Source: Gimesia sp. (GTDB lineage Bacteria > Planctomycetota > Planctomycetia > Planctomycetales > Planctomycetaceae). Taken from it: DNA of 64,000 nucleotides. Under the pieces are notes generated by a model, which saw only the letters and a list, made by a program, of their open reading frames with translations, had not been told where the DNA came from and made no database searches. The position numbers and the translations under genes were made by a program. Location: contig PAJV01000042.1 in the NCBI GenBank assembly GCA_002706765.1, positions 1 to 64,000 of the forward strand, in the 5' to 3' direction. Below, in pieces: positions 48,658 through 57,667 of the stretch. The first letter of the stretch is position 1. Each line of letters opens with the position of its first letter.

Positions 48658-49662
48658 ATGAGTGTCACATTAGTGCATACCGGTGTATCACATACTCGTA
48701 TCGAGTACTGTATTTGGGAAGCACTGAATCAGGCATGGCCTCACTCATCAACGATTGCCCGATTTGGTACCGGGTTTTCTCCTGCGCGGGATATCAATTC
48801 AGTTGAATCCGATCTGATTATCAGCACCAGCCTCGAAGCCGCTGCTTCCATCCAAAGCAAAGCGCATCAGCTACATATGTGTTACCTGGAGCCCCGTTCC
48901 AGTAATCAGGCTCCCCTCAATCAGCAGCTCATCAACAGTCTGACTGAAGTGGAATTTGTCGTACCCACGAAGACACTCCAGAATCAGAATCGGGATCGAT
49001 TTACCTCGTTCGTCAAACCTCCCGTCGATACCGATTTTTTCTGTTCCGGATTTGACCAGAGAAATGAATTTTACCTGCTGGTTGTCGATGGACAGTGGAC
49101 TGCTGCCGATCAACTGGCCGTGAGCGCCTGTCAGGAACTGGGACAAAGTCTCTCCATCGCGGGAATCACCGCCGAGGAACTTCCCCAGGATCTGCAAGAT
49201 CACCCACTCGTCGAATTACTCGGACCACTGGAAGACCAGCAACTGCGAGATCAATACCGTCTCTGCTCGGCAGTGATCTGTCCTCGCGATGTTGATTTCG
49301 ATCTTTCCTCCATTGAAGCACAAAGCTGTGGCACGCCTGTCGTGATCTACGGCGGGTGCGAAGCAGCCCGGTCTGTTATCTGTTTTGAGCAGAACAGCCT
49401 CGGAAGTGGCATCTATTTTGAAGAACATACCGTTTCTGCTCTCGCCAGTGCCATCCGTGAACTGGAACTCAGACCACAGCGCTGCCAGCCTGTGATCGGC
49501 TGGTGTTGTGCCGCCCAGTTCTCTTTTCATCAGTTTCAGATTGCCTTTAACCAGGCAATCGCCAAAGAAATTGCCTACCGCATTCAGACAGCAGCGAGAA
49601 AAAGTCAACTCCCCGATCAGCAGGATGATCAGGGACCGGCAGAAGAACGTATCGCCGCATAA
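48658..49662 (+). CDS. Glycosyltransferase, GT-B C-terminal type
   Basis: 334 residues. The N-terminal half is short and atypical (VSHTRIEYCIWEALNQAWPH). The C-terminal half looks like a GT4 donor domain: FLLVVDG-like strand, SLSIAGITAEELPQ, LVELLGPLEDQQLRDQYRLC, and FDLSSIEAQSCGTPVVIYGG with Glu in the nucleotide-sugar site. The last 30 residues are polar (QDDQGPAEERIAA). It follows a 235-base gap and has its own strong ribosome site. Probably the last gene of the polysaccharide locus. Confidence 0.75.
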   Translation: MSVTLVHTGVSHTRIEYCIWEALNQAWPHSSTIARFGTGFSPARDINSVESDLIISTSLEAAASIQSKAHQLHMCYLEPRSSNQAPLNQQLINSLTEVEFVVPTKTLQNQNRDRFTSFVKPPVDTDFFCSGFDQRNEFYLLVVDGQWTAADQLAVSACQELGQSLSIAGITAEELPQDLQDHPLVELLGPLEDQQLRDQYRLCSAVICPRDVDFDLSSIEAQSCGTPVVIYGGCEAARSVICFEQNSLGSGIYFEEHTVSALASAIRELELRPQRCQPVIGWCCAAQFSFHQFQIAFNQAIAKEIAYRIQTAARKSQLPDQQDDQGPAEERIAA

Positions 49663-50335
49663 TTTTTTAAACGCCTGTTGCAGTCGAAGCGTTTAGGCTT
49701 GAGAATCTACAGACACGCCAGCAAAACGCGGCATTCCTGATTGCTCGTTTTTTCACTCAATCTCTCCGCCAGGAATATTGCGTTCATTCGCCCGGACTGC
49801 CAACTATTCGTCTTCACCAATCCCCACAAGTGTGTCACATTGGGAATATTAAGCAACTTATTCCACTTGGTGCCAATTGTCTTTTGAGACAGGGATTGTC
49901 AGCGATTCCTCCCCATTGCGGGACGACAACGAGTCAGGGAATCAGCAGTCGCGGCAGAGAATCATTCCGACTGCGTTGATATGGAATTCAACTTGAACTC
50001 GCTGTCATTAAAAGACATACAGCCACTTAAGCAGAAACTAATCTGAGACAAAATCATTGCTAACTACCTGATCCGGAAACAATGCAGACCAGCAGACTAT
50101 AGGGGAGCGATTTCCGGTACCAGGCCCCATCTCCCCCATTTGCTCGATGCTGTCTATTCCCAGTAACAGGAGCCTGCTGACTATTTCTCCAAGGGCATTC
50201 AACGCGACTTCCGGGACGATCTGGAGTCCTGAATCGCAGACGCCGATATCTTATATTAGTCAGTATTCCAGAATCAGCGAAGAGACGCTGTTTTCTATAA
50301 GTCACTCAATCGCCAGGCAAGGATGCAAGCGGTTC
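49663..50335. other. 673-base region before the histidine kinase
   Basis: Apart from a short inverted repeat (TAAACGC and its complement, 49668-49674 with 49689-49695) just after the glycosyltransferase stop, which lacks a T-run on the plus strand, I see no feature. An open frame from 50147 joins the kinase gene, but its 63 extra codons are Ser-rich and unlike a conserved domain, so this part is treated as non-coding leader. Confidence 0.5.
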
Positions 50336-51121
50336 ATGTCAAATCAAACGATCGAATCACTGGAGCAGCGGGTCAAAGAACTGGAAGCCCAAATCGAAGA
50401 TTATCAGAAACAGTTAATCCATGCCCAGAAGATGAGTTCTGTCGGCGCACTGGCCTCTTCCATTACTCATGAATTCAATAACATCCTGACCACTGTCATT
50501 AACTACGCCAAACTGGGCTTGCGACATAAAGAAGAAGAACGTCGCGAGAAAGCGTTTAACAAAATCCTGTCCGCTGGTCAGCGTGCTGCTAAAATCACAA
50601 CCGGCATGCTTTCTTACGCGCGAGGCAGTGAAAGCCGACAGGAACCGGTTGATCTGGTCGTACTGGTAAAAAGTGTCATCTCGCTGGTCGAAAAAGATCT
50701 CTCCATGAACCGTGTCAACCTGCACACTCATTTTGAGGCCCAACCGGAAGTCGTACTCAATCCGAACCAGATTCAACAGGTGCTTGTCAATCTGATCGTC
50801 AATGCACGCCAGGCCATGCCTACCGGAGGCCGACTTGATCTGGCGGTTCGACTGAATGCAGAAGCCAATATGGCAGAAGTCATCGTACGTGACAGCGGGG
50901 CCGGTATCCCGTCAGAACGGCTGCATCACATCTTTGATCAGTTCTTCACGACCAAAGAAGCCGATGAAAACGGTCAGGGCGGAACCGGTTTAGGACTTTC
51001 CCTGGCCAAAGAAGTCATGGAAGCACATCACGGCCGCATCCGTGTGGAGAGTGCCGTTGGTAAAGGAACGGCATTCACACTCAAGTTCCCTCTCTCTACT
51101 GCAGCCATTGAAGCTGCCTGA
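50336..51121 (+). CDS. Orphan cytosolic histidine kinase
   Basis: 261 residues from the ATG at 50336; an earlier ATG at 50147 adds a doubtful 63-residue tail. A short coiled coil (QRVKELEAQIEDYQKQL) leads into the phosphoacceptor helix (SITHEFNNILTTVINYAK, His45) and a complete HATPase: NLIVNARQAM (N box), RDSGAGIPSE (G1), GTGLGLSLAKEVMEAHHG (G2). There is no membrane segment, sensor domain or receiver, and no response-regulator gene nearby. The EFNN after His is typical of the NtrB/HisKA group. It may read signals through a partner protein. Confidence 0.88.
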   Translation: MSNQTIESLEQRVKELEAQIEDYQKQLIHAQKMSSVGALASSITHEFNNILTTVINYAKLGLRHKEEERREKAFNKILSAGQRAAKITTGMLSYARGSESRQEPVDLVVLVKSVISLVEKDLSMNRVNLHTHFEAQPEVVLNPNQIQQVLVNLIVNARQAMPTGGRLDLAVRLNAEANMAEVIVRDSGAGIPSERLHHIFDQFFTTKEADENGQGGTGLGLSLAKEVMEAHHGRIRVESAVGKGTAFTLKFPLSTAAIEAA

Positions 51122-51198
51122 TGTAGAAAGCGGGCTGCTGTCAATCAGCAGTCAATTGCACGAGCCGGCAGGGAATGCGAGATTTTCGGGCATTTCCA

Positions 51199-51229
51199 TT
51201 GAATTCCTTAAAGCGTTAGACTATATAAT
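51199..51229 (+). promoter_or_regulatory. Sigma-70-type promoter of tRNA-Leu
   Basis: TTGAAT at 51199-51204 and a perfect TATAAT at 51224-51229, spaced by 19 bases, end 11 bases before the first base of tRNA-Leu. The spacer is 2 bases longer than optimal, but the -10 match and position make it the likely promoter. Confidence 0.6.
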
Positions 51230-51240
51230 CTTAATCTCAG

Positions 51241-51325
51241 GCCGGAGTGGCGGAATCGGCAGACGCGCTGGATTCAAAATCCAGTGAGGGTAAACCTCGT
51301 GGGGGTTCAAGTCCCCCCTCCGGTA
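51241..51325 (+). tRNA. tRNA-Leu(CAA)
   Basis: 85 bases fold as a class II tRNA. Acceptor stem GCCGGAG pairs with CTCCGGT at 51318-51324 (one G-U). The anticodon arm is CTGGA-TTCAAAA-TCCAG with anticodon CAA, reading UUG. A long variable arm (GAGG GTAAA CCTC) is typical of leucine. The T arm is GGGGG-TTCAAGT-CCCCC. The discriminator is A, and CCA is not encoded. Confidence 0.95.
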
Positions 51326-51331
51326 CTACAT

Positions 51332-51385
51332 AAAAACCCGACAAGAAATGGCGTAAATGCCCTTTCCGTCGGGTTTTTCGTTTTT
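51332..51385. terminator. Bidirectional intrinsic terminator
   Basis: Perfect 11-bp arms AAAAACCCGAC (51332-51342) and its complement (51368-51378) give T-runs on both strands. It ends the tRNA-Leu transcript on plus and the lactonase transcript on minus, whose stop is at 51430. Confidence 0.85.
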
Positions 51386-51429
51386 TTAGTTCACCTCAAA
51401 TCTCAAGAACCTGTCTCACCGCCGTTCAA

Positions 51430-52701
51430 CTACTGCTTTTCCGCCAGATCCAGAAAGACGATATGCGAAGGGTTGCCGACGGCAGCGTAGTGATTGGTGA
51501 ATTTCAACTTCCCAGTGCTCGTGTTCACCTGAAAGATGGCGATATTGTCGGCCCGTTGATTCCCACAGTACAGGAAATTACCAGTCGGATCGAAACTGAA
51601 ACTGCGCGGGTAATTTCCCCGAGTCCATTCATCAGCCACCCAGGTCAGTTCGCCTTCGGGACCAACCGCAAATATGCCGATACTGTCATGCAGACGGTTA
51701 CCGGCGTAGACAAATTTTCCATCAGGCGAAACCAGGATTTCTGAACAGAAATTGCTGCCCTTAAATTCAGGTGGTAATGTCGAAATGGTCTGCCGTGAAG
51801 ACAGCGTTCCTCTTTTCGAATCATAATCAAACAGGACAATTGTCGAACCTTCTTCCTGAATGGAATAGAACCAGCGCCCATTGGGATGAAAATGGAAATG
51901 ACGGGGCCCGTCGCCGGGAGGGAGTGAGATGGCAGGCGGATCATTGGCGGTCAGTTTTCCGGTGTTTTCATCGAACCTCCAGATATAGATTTTATCGAGG
52001 CCCAAATCAACGTGCAGTACAAAACGTCCCGAGGGATCGGACTGAATCATGTGGGCGTGTGTTCGATCATGTCCACTGAATGCAAAGCTGCCTTCCGGTG
52101 CGTTGACAGCTGTGGTGGGACCAATTTTTCCCGCATCGTTTTTGACATCGGTCGCCTCCCCCAGGCTCCCATCTTCCAGAATGGGAAGCACGGACACGGA
52201 GCCGCCAAAATAATTCGCGATCAGCAGAAATCGTCCGGAAGGATGGATGCTCACATACGTAGGTCCTGCACCACCTGAGTTCACAGTGTTCAGAGGCTGC
52301 AGCGATCCATCTTCCCGGTTAATCGTGAATGCGGAGACAGAGCCGTGCTTCTCTTTTCCTACGCGATCTGTTTCATTTGTAGAATACAGATGTGTGCCTG
52401 CTGCATTGACCGCCAGACAACTTGGGCTGGTCCCCATGGGATGAATCCCTGCCGGCGTCATTGCTCCGGTCTTACGATTGATTTCGAAAAGATGAATACC
52501 GCGACCGTTTCCTGGTGGCAGATCGACCTGGGTATCTAATACGTCCTGCAGCGGAGAACTGAAGGTACCCACATAAGCTATCAGCGGCTTGTCGGACGAC
52601 TTTGATTCTGCCTGTGCCAGTTCAGCGAACAGTGGAATCGAAGTCGACAGGACCAGCGATGATTTCAGAAAGGAACGACGTGAGTGATCAACCAGATTCA
52701 T
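51430..52701 (-). CDS. Lactonase family protein (6-phosphogluconolactonase-like), Tat-exported
   Basis: About 423 residues from the ATG at 52701, which starts directly with a Tat signal (RRSFLKSSLVLSTSIPLF); a longer frame to 52827 adds an unlikely tail. The mature part is a seven-bladed propeller of the lactonase family: LIAYVGTFSS, HLFEINRKTGAMTPAGIHP, GGAGPTYVSIHPSGRFLLIA, DGPRHFHFHPNGRWFYSIQE and FAVGPEGELTWVADEWTRG. Cytoplasmic YbhE members hydrolyse 6-phosphogluconolactone, but a Tat-exported copy is more likely to act on a free sugar lactone or to be non-catalytic. Confidence 0.9.
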   Translation of the reverse strand: MNLVDHSRRSFLKSSLVLSTSIPLFAELAQAESKSSDKPLIAYVGTFSSPLQDVLDTQVDLPPGNGRGIHLFEINRKTGAMTPAGIHPMGTSPSCLAVNAAGTHLYSTNETDRVGKEKHGSVSAFTINREDGSLQPLNTVNSGGAGPTYVSIHPSGRFLLIANYFGGSVSVLPILEDGSLGEATDVKNDAGKIGPTTAVNAPEGSFAFSGHDRTHAHMIQSDPSGRFVLHVDLGLDKIYIWRFDENTGKLTANDPPAISLPPGDGPRHFHFHPNGRWFYSIQEEGSTIVLFDYDSKRGTLSSRQTISTLPPEFKGSNFCSEILVSPDGKFVYAGNRLHDSIGIFAVGPEGELTWVADEWTRGNYPRSFSFDPTGNFLYCGNQRADNIAIFQVNTSTGKLKFTNHYAAVGNPSHIVFLDLAEKQ

Positions 52702-53026
52702 ATGAGAGTTTTCTTTAATCAGTGGTGAATTTTTCCAGGAAGTCAGACCACTATAATATAATGATTGCCCACGCATTGCATTTGTTAACAGCAATAATTC
52801 TACATGCAATTTCACGTCTGAGATCAAACAGCAGATTAGTTCTATCGCCCCTTCTTTATCTGCATTTAACTTGCCTCAAGTAGCACACATGGATAGACTT
52901 AGTTCACTTGTTTTGATTCAGAGAGGCTTACTGAATCGAAATGGAGGCAGGCACAAAGCTTCTATTATCAGAGATCCATTACGTTCAGGATCTGGTCCGT
53001 AAACGTGTAATCCCGGAGTTCCTTTC
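52702..53026. other. 325-base divergent intergenic region
   Basis: It separates the lactonase gene (minus) and the DUF1559 lipoprotein gene (plus). A TATAAT at 52752-52757 and other AT-rich segments could serve either promoter, but no -35 element with good spacing was found. No repeat or hairpin is visible. Confidence 0.45.
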
Positions 53027-54496
53027 ATGCCTGCCTTTCGATCAACCGTATTTGCTCTGGGAGCAATACTGGTCATTTCAATCACATCTGGGTGTCAGAA
53101 AAGTCAGACTACAGATCCCCAGACAGACCAGGTGTCTGCAACCGCAGAGGAAAAGTCTCCCGCAGCATCTGAAGAAAAATCCATCGATCCCAAGATGGTG
53201 ATCAAACCAGGCGAGCCGATGACGGCGGAGCGTTACCAGGCGGTCAAAGCACGTCTCAAGGAGATCGGCCTGGCATTGCATAACTTTCATGAAAAAAAAC
53301 GGTTCTTCTTACCGACACCAGAAGAACATCCTGAGTATTATGATGAAAACGGTCGCCTGAAAGTCAGTTGGCGTGTTCACATCCTGCCTTTTCTTGATCA
53401 GATGGAACTGTACGAGCAATTCAAATTGGATGAAGCCTGGGACAGTCCTCACAATGCACCGCTCGCGAAAAAGATGCCTGACGCCTTCCGTTCCCCTGAT
53501 TCTCCGGCTGGCTCTGATAAAACCCGCTTCCGGGTTTTTGAAGGTCAATGGAAAGACAAAAGCCCCACGACCATATTTCCCGCAGGGAATCCTGTAAGCA
53601 TGCGCAATATCACTGATGGAACATCCAATACGGTGATGGTGGTCGAAGTGGGACCTGATAAAGCCGTCGAATGGACCAAACCAGGGGGATTAAATCTTGA
53701 TCAACCTAAAGAAGAATTCGGAACAGCAGCCAGAGGAATTCCTGTTCTGATGGGGGACGGATCTACCAGATGCTTCAAACGAGATATCGACAACGCAACC
53801 TGGACAGCATTGATTGGTCCAGATGATCGCACAGTGATTAACTGGAGAGACATCGAAATCAATCATTCGACACTGTCACCAAAACAGTCCCAGATTTTGA
53901 ATCACCTGAAGCAGATCGCTGTTGCATTATTTAACTACCATGACACATTTCAGAGATTTCCGCCCGCTGACAAACACTTAGTAGACGGAAAATCCAATTT
54001 AAGCTGGCGCGTGCATCTTCTGCCGTTTCTTGATCAGAAAAAACTGTACGATCAATTCCATCTGGATGAGCCCTGGGACAGCATACACAATAAAACCCTG
54101 CTCGATCAAATGCCGGATCTTTATCAGTTTAATCCACAAGGTAAGCCAGGCGTTACACAGGTGATGACTTTTTCCGGCAAGAATACCCCCTTTCCTGGAG
54201 GCCTCGGCCCCAGACTCAGAGATATTACTGACGGCACTTCGAACACCATTTTCTTTGTGATTGCGGCCCCAGATAAAGCGGTCCCCTGGTCAAAACCTGA
54301 AGACCTGGCTTTTGATTCTGCAAACCCAGTCAAAGCACTGGGCAATCTTTCCACTCCTGCTTTTGTTGTAGTGATGATGGATGGTTCGATTCGATCTGCT
54401 CCTGTGAATCTTCCCGCCAAAACATTATCTAACCTGATACAACCTGACGATGGCAACATCATCAATGTAGACCTGCCCACTTACAAACCTCGTTAA
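53027..54496 (+). CDS. Lipoprotein with two tandem DUF1559 domains
   Basis: 489 residues. Instead of a prepilin leader it has a lipoprotein signal (ALGAILVISITSGC). After a short linker come two similar units of about 200 residues. Each has a helix like LKEIGLALHNFHEKKRFF or LKQIAVALFNYHDTFQRF, a core SWRVHILPFLDQMELYEQF or SWRVHLLPFLDQKKLYDQF, WDSPHN or WDSIHN, and a DGTSNT segment (NITDGTSNTVMVVEV, DITDGTSNTIFFVIA). Both keep the late DG (LMGDGSTR, MMDGSIR). The usual pilin helix is missing from both. Downstream, 65 bases on, is a single-domain paralogue. Function unknown, location envelope. Confidence 0.85.
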   Translation: MPAFRSTVFALGAILVISITSGCQKSQTTDPQTDQVSATAEEKSPAASEEKSIDPKMVIKPGEPMTAERYQAVKARLKEIGLALHNFHEKKRFFLPTPEEHPEYYDENGRLKVSWRVHILPFLDQMELYEQFKLDEAWDSPHNAPLAKKMPDAFRSPDSPAGSDKTRFRVFEGQWKDKSPTTIFPAGNPVSMRNITDGTSNTVMVVEVGPDKAVEWTKPGGLNLDQPKEEFGTAARGIPVLMGDGSTRCFKRDIDNATWTALIGPDDRTVINWRDIEINHSTLSPKQSQILNHLKQIAVALFNYHDTFQRFPPADKHLVDGKSNLSWRVHLLPFLDQKKLYDQFHLDEPWDSIHNKTLLDQMPDLYQFNPQGKPGVTQVMTFSGKNTPFPGGLGPRLRDITDGTSNTIFFVIAAPDKAVPWSKPEDLAFDSANPVKALGNLSTPAFVVVMMDGSIRSAPVNLPAKTLSNLIQPDDGNIINVDLPTYKPR

Positions 54497-54561
54497 AGCA
54501 AGAACCAGCGAGTATACGGGCGAAAGGCATTGGTGTTACAAAATAAATATTGAAAGCAAAC

Positions 54562-55581
54562 ATGACCATTTCCTTCCAATGTAAAAAGTGCGGCAAGAAC
54601 TACAAAGTCAGTGATGACAAAGCCGGTAAAAAAGTCAAATGCCGTCAGTGTGATGCACCTGTTCGCATTCCGGAACTCGACACCGATGAATTATCAGAAG
54701 ACTGGGAAGAGCCAGAACCGGAGTTTGAAGCCCCTGCTCGCCGTCGCAAAAGCAGTCCCTCCCGAAATAAAGTGAAACCCAAAGGCCGAAAAAAATCGGC
54801 AACGGGTTCGAACCAGAACAAGTTCATCGCGGGAGGCGCAGTAGCACTGGTCCTGTTTGGTGGCGGACTCTTATTTCTGTTCACATCTGAAAAACCTGGC
54901 GGCGGTCTCTTCAAATCGATCACGGACAAAGTCGATGTGGTCGTCAACTCGCAGTTAGACAAGTCTGCTGGTAAATCGGGAAGTGGGTCCGCTGGCTCCG
55001 ACATTGATAAGATGAAAAAAATTGGCCTGGCATTCCATCACTATCATGATTCCTTTATCCGTTTTCCTCCCGCTGATGCGCATCTGGTTGATGGAAAACC
55101 TCTACTCAGCTGGCGCGTACATATGCTCCCCTTTCTCGGCCAGAAGGAGCTTTATCAACGTTTCAATCTGCAGGAACCCTGGGACAGCCCCCATAATTCG
55201 GCCCTGCTGAATGAAATGCCGGACATCTACAAAAGCGAAGAAGTCAATCAACCAGGCTACACTCCGATCATGACTTTCAGCGGCGAGGGAACCCCTTTCA
55301 CTGGAGGGAGAGGTCCTCAGATGCGCAATTTTACCGATGGTACTTCCAACGTCATCCTGTGTGTCCACGCCGGTGCGGACAAAGCAGTTCCCTGGACACA
55401 GCCGGTCGACTTGCCCTTCAATCAGGCAAATCCTGTCAGCGCTCTGGGACAGACATCACGGGGCGCATTCCTCTGCATCATGGCTGACGGGTCCATTAGA
55501 AAAATCCCGCCCAGCATTTCACCTCAGACACTTAAGTACGCAATTCAACACAACGACGGAAATGCTGTACCCATGTTTTGA
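54562..55581 (+). CDS. Zinc-ribbon, membrane-anchored DUF1559 protein
   Basis: About 339 residues from the ATG at 54562; a TTG at 54550 is in frame. The N-terminus is a MJ0042-type zinc ribbon (FQCKKCGKNYKVSD and KVKCRQCDAPVRIPE, four Cys). A basic, charged linker and one membrane helix (FIAGGAVALVLFGGGLLFLF) follow. The C-terminal half is a DUF1559 unit (IGLAFHHYHDSFIRFPPADA, SWRVHMLPFLGQKELYQRF, WDSPHN, DGTSNVILCVH, IMADGSIRK). The ribbon stays in the cytoplasm and DUF1559 faces out. It is closest to the second domain of the preceding lipoprotein, suggesting a recent duplication. Confidence 0.85.
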   Translation: MTISFQCKKCGKNYKVSDDKAGKKVKCRQCDAPVRIPELDTDELSEDWEEPEPEFEAPARRRKSSPSRNKVKPKGRKKSATGSNQNKFIAGGAVALVLFGGGLLFLFTSEKPGGGLFKSITDKVDVVVNSQLDKSAGKSGSGSAGSDIDKMKKIGLAFHHYHDSFIRFPPADAHLVDGKPLLSWRVHMLPFLGQKELYQRFNLQEPWDSPHNSALLNEMPDIYKSEEVNQPGYTPIMTFSGEGTPFTGGRGPQMRNFTDGTSNVILCVHAGADKAVPWTQPVDLPFNQANPVSALGQTSRGAFLCIMADGSIRKIPPSISPQTLKYAIQHNDGNAVPMF

Positions 55582-55853
55582 TAAGATAATCGAACCCCAA
55601 AATACCATACTATATTATGAAAAACTCTTAATTATTTAAGTTAGAGAAGATATATATTCTGGCAGATGGCCCTCTCCTTTTGTATGCTTATGAACATACT
55701 ATCCGTACAGTCAATGTGAGCATCCTCCACAGACTTAAATAAATCTACCATTTTGAATCATCCTGCCTGATTAAACCACAAAGCCTGCTCGTTGCCAGAT
55801 CGCATTCATAAAGATATCTGGCCTGAAAAAAAACCGGAAAGAACCAGACGCCC

Positions 55854-57116
55854 ATGCTCTTGCCCCACTGGTTAAGATCAATCTCTTCCCGTCTCCGACC
55901 AATGTGCCGCCCCCATTGTAGACGTCGCACTCGTTTTCATTATCGTCCCCATGCGATTCAGAATCAGAACCGGCGCCCTGTCACCATCGAAGAACTCGAA
56001 GACCGCACGCTGCTGACATCGTTAATCAGTATTGATGATCTCAGCGGGGGAGAAGAACAAGCAGGTACTACAAATATTTCATTCACCATTATGAGAAACG
56101 GAATTCATGCAGGTGATCTGAACAAAAATCTGACGATCCAGTTTCTAACCCGGAATGGCTCTGCCACCAGCACTGACAATGACTACGTGGTTCAAAACGG
56201 ATCTCTTGATTTCTTAGCGTCAAACACGTCCACGGTCCAAGCAAAGTCCATTTCCATAGTCATACTGACCGATGATGTGAATTCGAAAACACTCACTTTC
56301 CCTCACCATTCCGGTCAACAAGATAGCTCGATTCAAATTTCGCTGGTTGAGTATTCATTGTTTGAATCAGATGAGTCTTTTCTGATGAATTCAGGCGGCG
56401 ATACTTCTGTTATAACAAATACTGATTCAACCGCAGGAACTCTTGTCTACGTCACCCCTTTCGATCTCATCGATTATCGCGAGTTGAATACCCTCATCGG
56501 TAACGATCACAAAAGTAATCAGAACCAGTCTCCAGTCAACGTCCCCCCAACCAATACAGACACATCGAACCATACATTAGCTGTCAACACTTTGAGTAAA
56601 TCAGTTTCAACTGCCAACTCAGTGTTCCAACTCGATGGTGAATCCACATTGAACATTGTCATCGAACTCTCCAGTCCTGCCCTCTATAACAGTCAACAGG
56701 AAACGCTGAAACCAATTGATACACAGGTTGTCAATCTCGACGGTGATTCACTGGGGCATGCTGCAGGCAGCACCATCTACATCGATGTCGACACCGCCGG
56801 GTACGACTGGTCTATCGATTCAACTCTCACCCACCACAGCGAATTTTTCTGGTCAAACGAATTGACCCCGATCGCTCTGCCACTCAACGACGCGGCTGGT
56901 CGTATTGACCTCAATCCCGTCATCCAGTTTGAACTGAACCCTTTACACGGCTATGGTCATACTGGCACCGGCGAGATACAGGGAACCTTTTCTACCGGCA
57001 TCCGACTGATGCCGGACTGGGAGCTGAATTTCGAATTCGAACAGGGTCTGACTGTTGATGAAGCCGATGAGTTTTTCCTGAAGATTCAGGATGAAACCGA
57101 ACTCACACCTTTTTAA
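55854..57116 (+). CDS. Short surface protein with planctomycete LEDRTLL motif
   Basis: 420 residues. A basic, Arg- and His-rich N-terminus of about 40 residues leads to IEELEDRTLLTS (45-56), the motif found at the start of many very large planctomycete extracellular proteins. It is followed by a Calx-beta-like strand set (GGEEQAGTTNISFTIMRNG, TSTDNDYVVQNGSLDF) and further beta-rich sequence. Typical members run to thousands of residues, so this one is short; its C-terminus (FFLKIQDETELTPF) ends without a recognised anchor. It may be a truncated or minimal member. Function unknown. Confidence 0.72.
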   Translation: MLLPHWLRSISSRLRPMCRPHCRRRTRFHYRPHAIQNQNRRPVTIEELEDRTLLTSLISIDDLSGGEEQAGTTNISFTIMRNGIHAGDLNKNLTIQFLTRNGSATSTDNDYVVQNGSLDFLASNTSTVQAKSISIVILTDDVNSKTLTFPHHSGQQDSSIQISLVEYSLFESDESFLMNSGGDTSVITNTDSTAGTLVYVTPFDLIDYRELNTLIGNDHKSNQNQSPVNVPPTNTDTSNHTLAVNTLSKSVSTANSVFQLDGESTLNIVIELSSPALYNSQQETLKPIDTQVVNLDGDSLGHAAGSTIYIDVDTAGYDWSIDSTLTHHSEFFWSNELTPIALPLNDAAGRIDLNPVIQFELNPLHGYGHTGTGEIQGTFSTGIRLMPDWELNFEFEQGLTVDEADEFFLKIQDETELTPF

Positions 57117-57152
57117 GTGATTTTTGATTTCCCTGTCAGTGGAATGCCTCTT

Positions 57153-57569
57153 TCAATACAACGCAGTCATGGCCTCCATGAAATCTACGCCGTACTTCTG
57201 CGGAATGGTCACTACAATCGTCTGGGAACTGTCTTCTTCAAACTTGATCGAATTGAGAGGCATACCCGCGTCTCCCTCGTTACAGAGAATCACGTTTTTG
57301 TTTCGAATCTGAAAATAATGTTCTCGCAGCCCACCTTCATCCGCAATGGTTACGAACATCAAGACTCCATTTTCCACACTCACTGCCTGAACTTTTTTGA
57401 ACAGTCTCGACCGGGAGACTGGTTTTTCGCTTTGTACCGGATTCCCGTTGAGCCCCGTGTTCTGATCCTGTCTGCTGTGATTCGCTTCCGGTTCTTCAGA
57501 GGGCAAAAAACTGCAAAAACAGCACGCAATAATAATCAGAGAAGAAATCGTTGTGATAAACTCTCTCAT
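57153..57569 (-). CDS. Small putative lipoprotein, unknown function
   Basis: 138 residues from the ATG at 57569, chosen because GGAGAAAG lies upstream and the hydrophobic signal then starts the protein; a longer frame reaches 57671. The signal contains a lipobox-like IIAC (SSLIIIACCFCSF). The mature part is polar at first (SEEPEANHSRQDQ), then a compact beta-rich segment (VSVENGVLMFVTIADEGG, FQIRNKNVILCNEGD). No known domain. It starts 98 bases after the kinase gene and is probably co-expressed with it. Confidence 0.65.
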   Translation of the reverse strand: MREFITTISSLIIIACCFCSFLPSEEPEANHSRQDQNTGLNGNPVQSEKPVSRSRLFKKVQAVSVENGVLMFVTIADEGGLREHYFQIRNKNVILCNEGDAGMPLNSIKFEEDSSQTIVVTIPQKYGVDFMEAMTALY

Positions 57570-57667
57570 ATCACTTTCTCCATTTGCATGATCAAATCGT
57601 GATTCTTCTGTCATTACGTTTTGAATGCCCCCTGCATCACATTCAGAAAGGGGCTTGGCATTATTAA

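Noticed and set aside
49668-49695. Possible terminator after the last glycosyltransferase
   Set aside because: The 7-bp stem has no T-run on the plus strand, so it is mentioned only in the region description.
49838-49880. Possible sigma-54 site around TTGGTGCCAATTGTC
   Set aside because: The GG and GC elements are not at the required spacing and the -12 box is missing.
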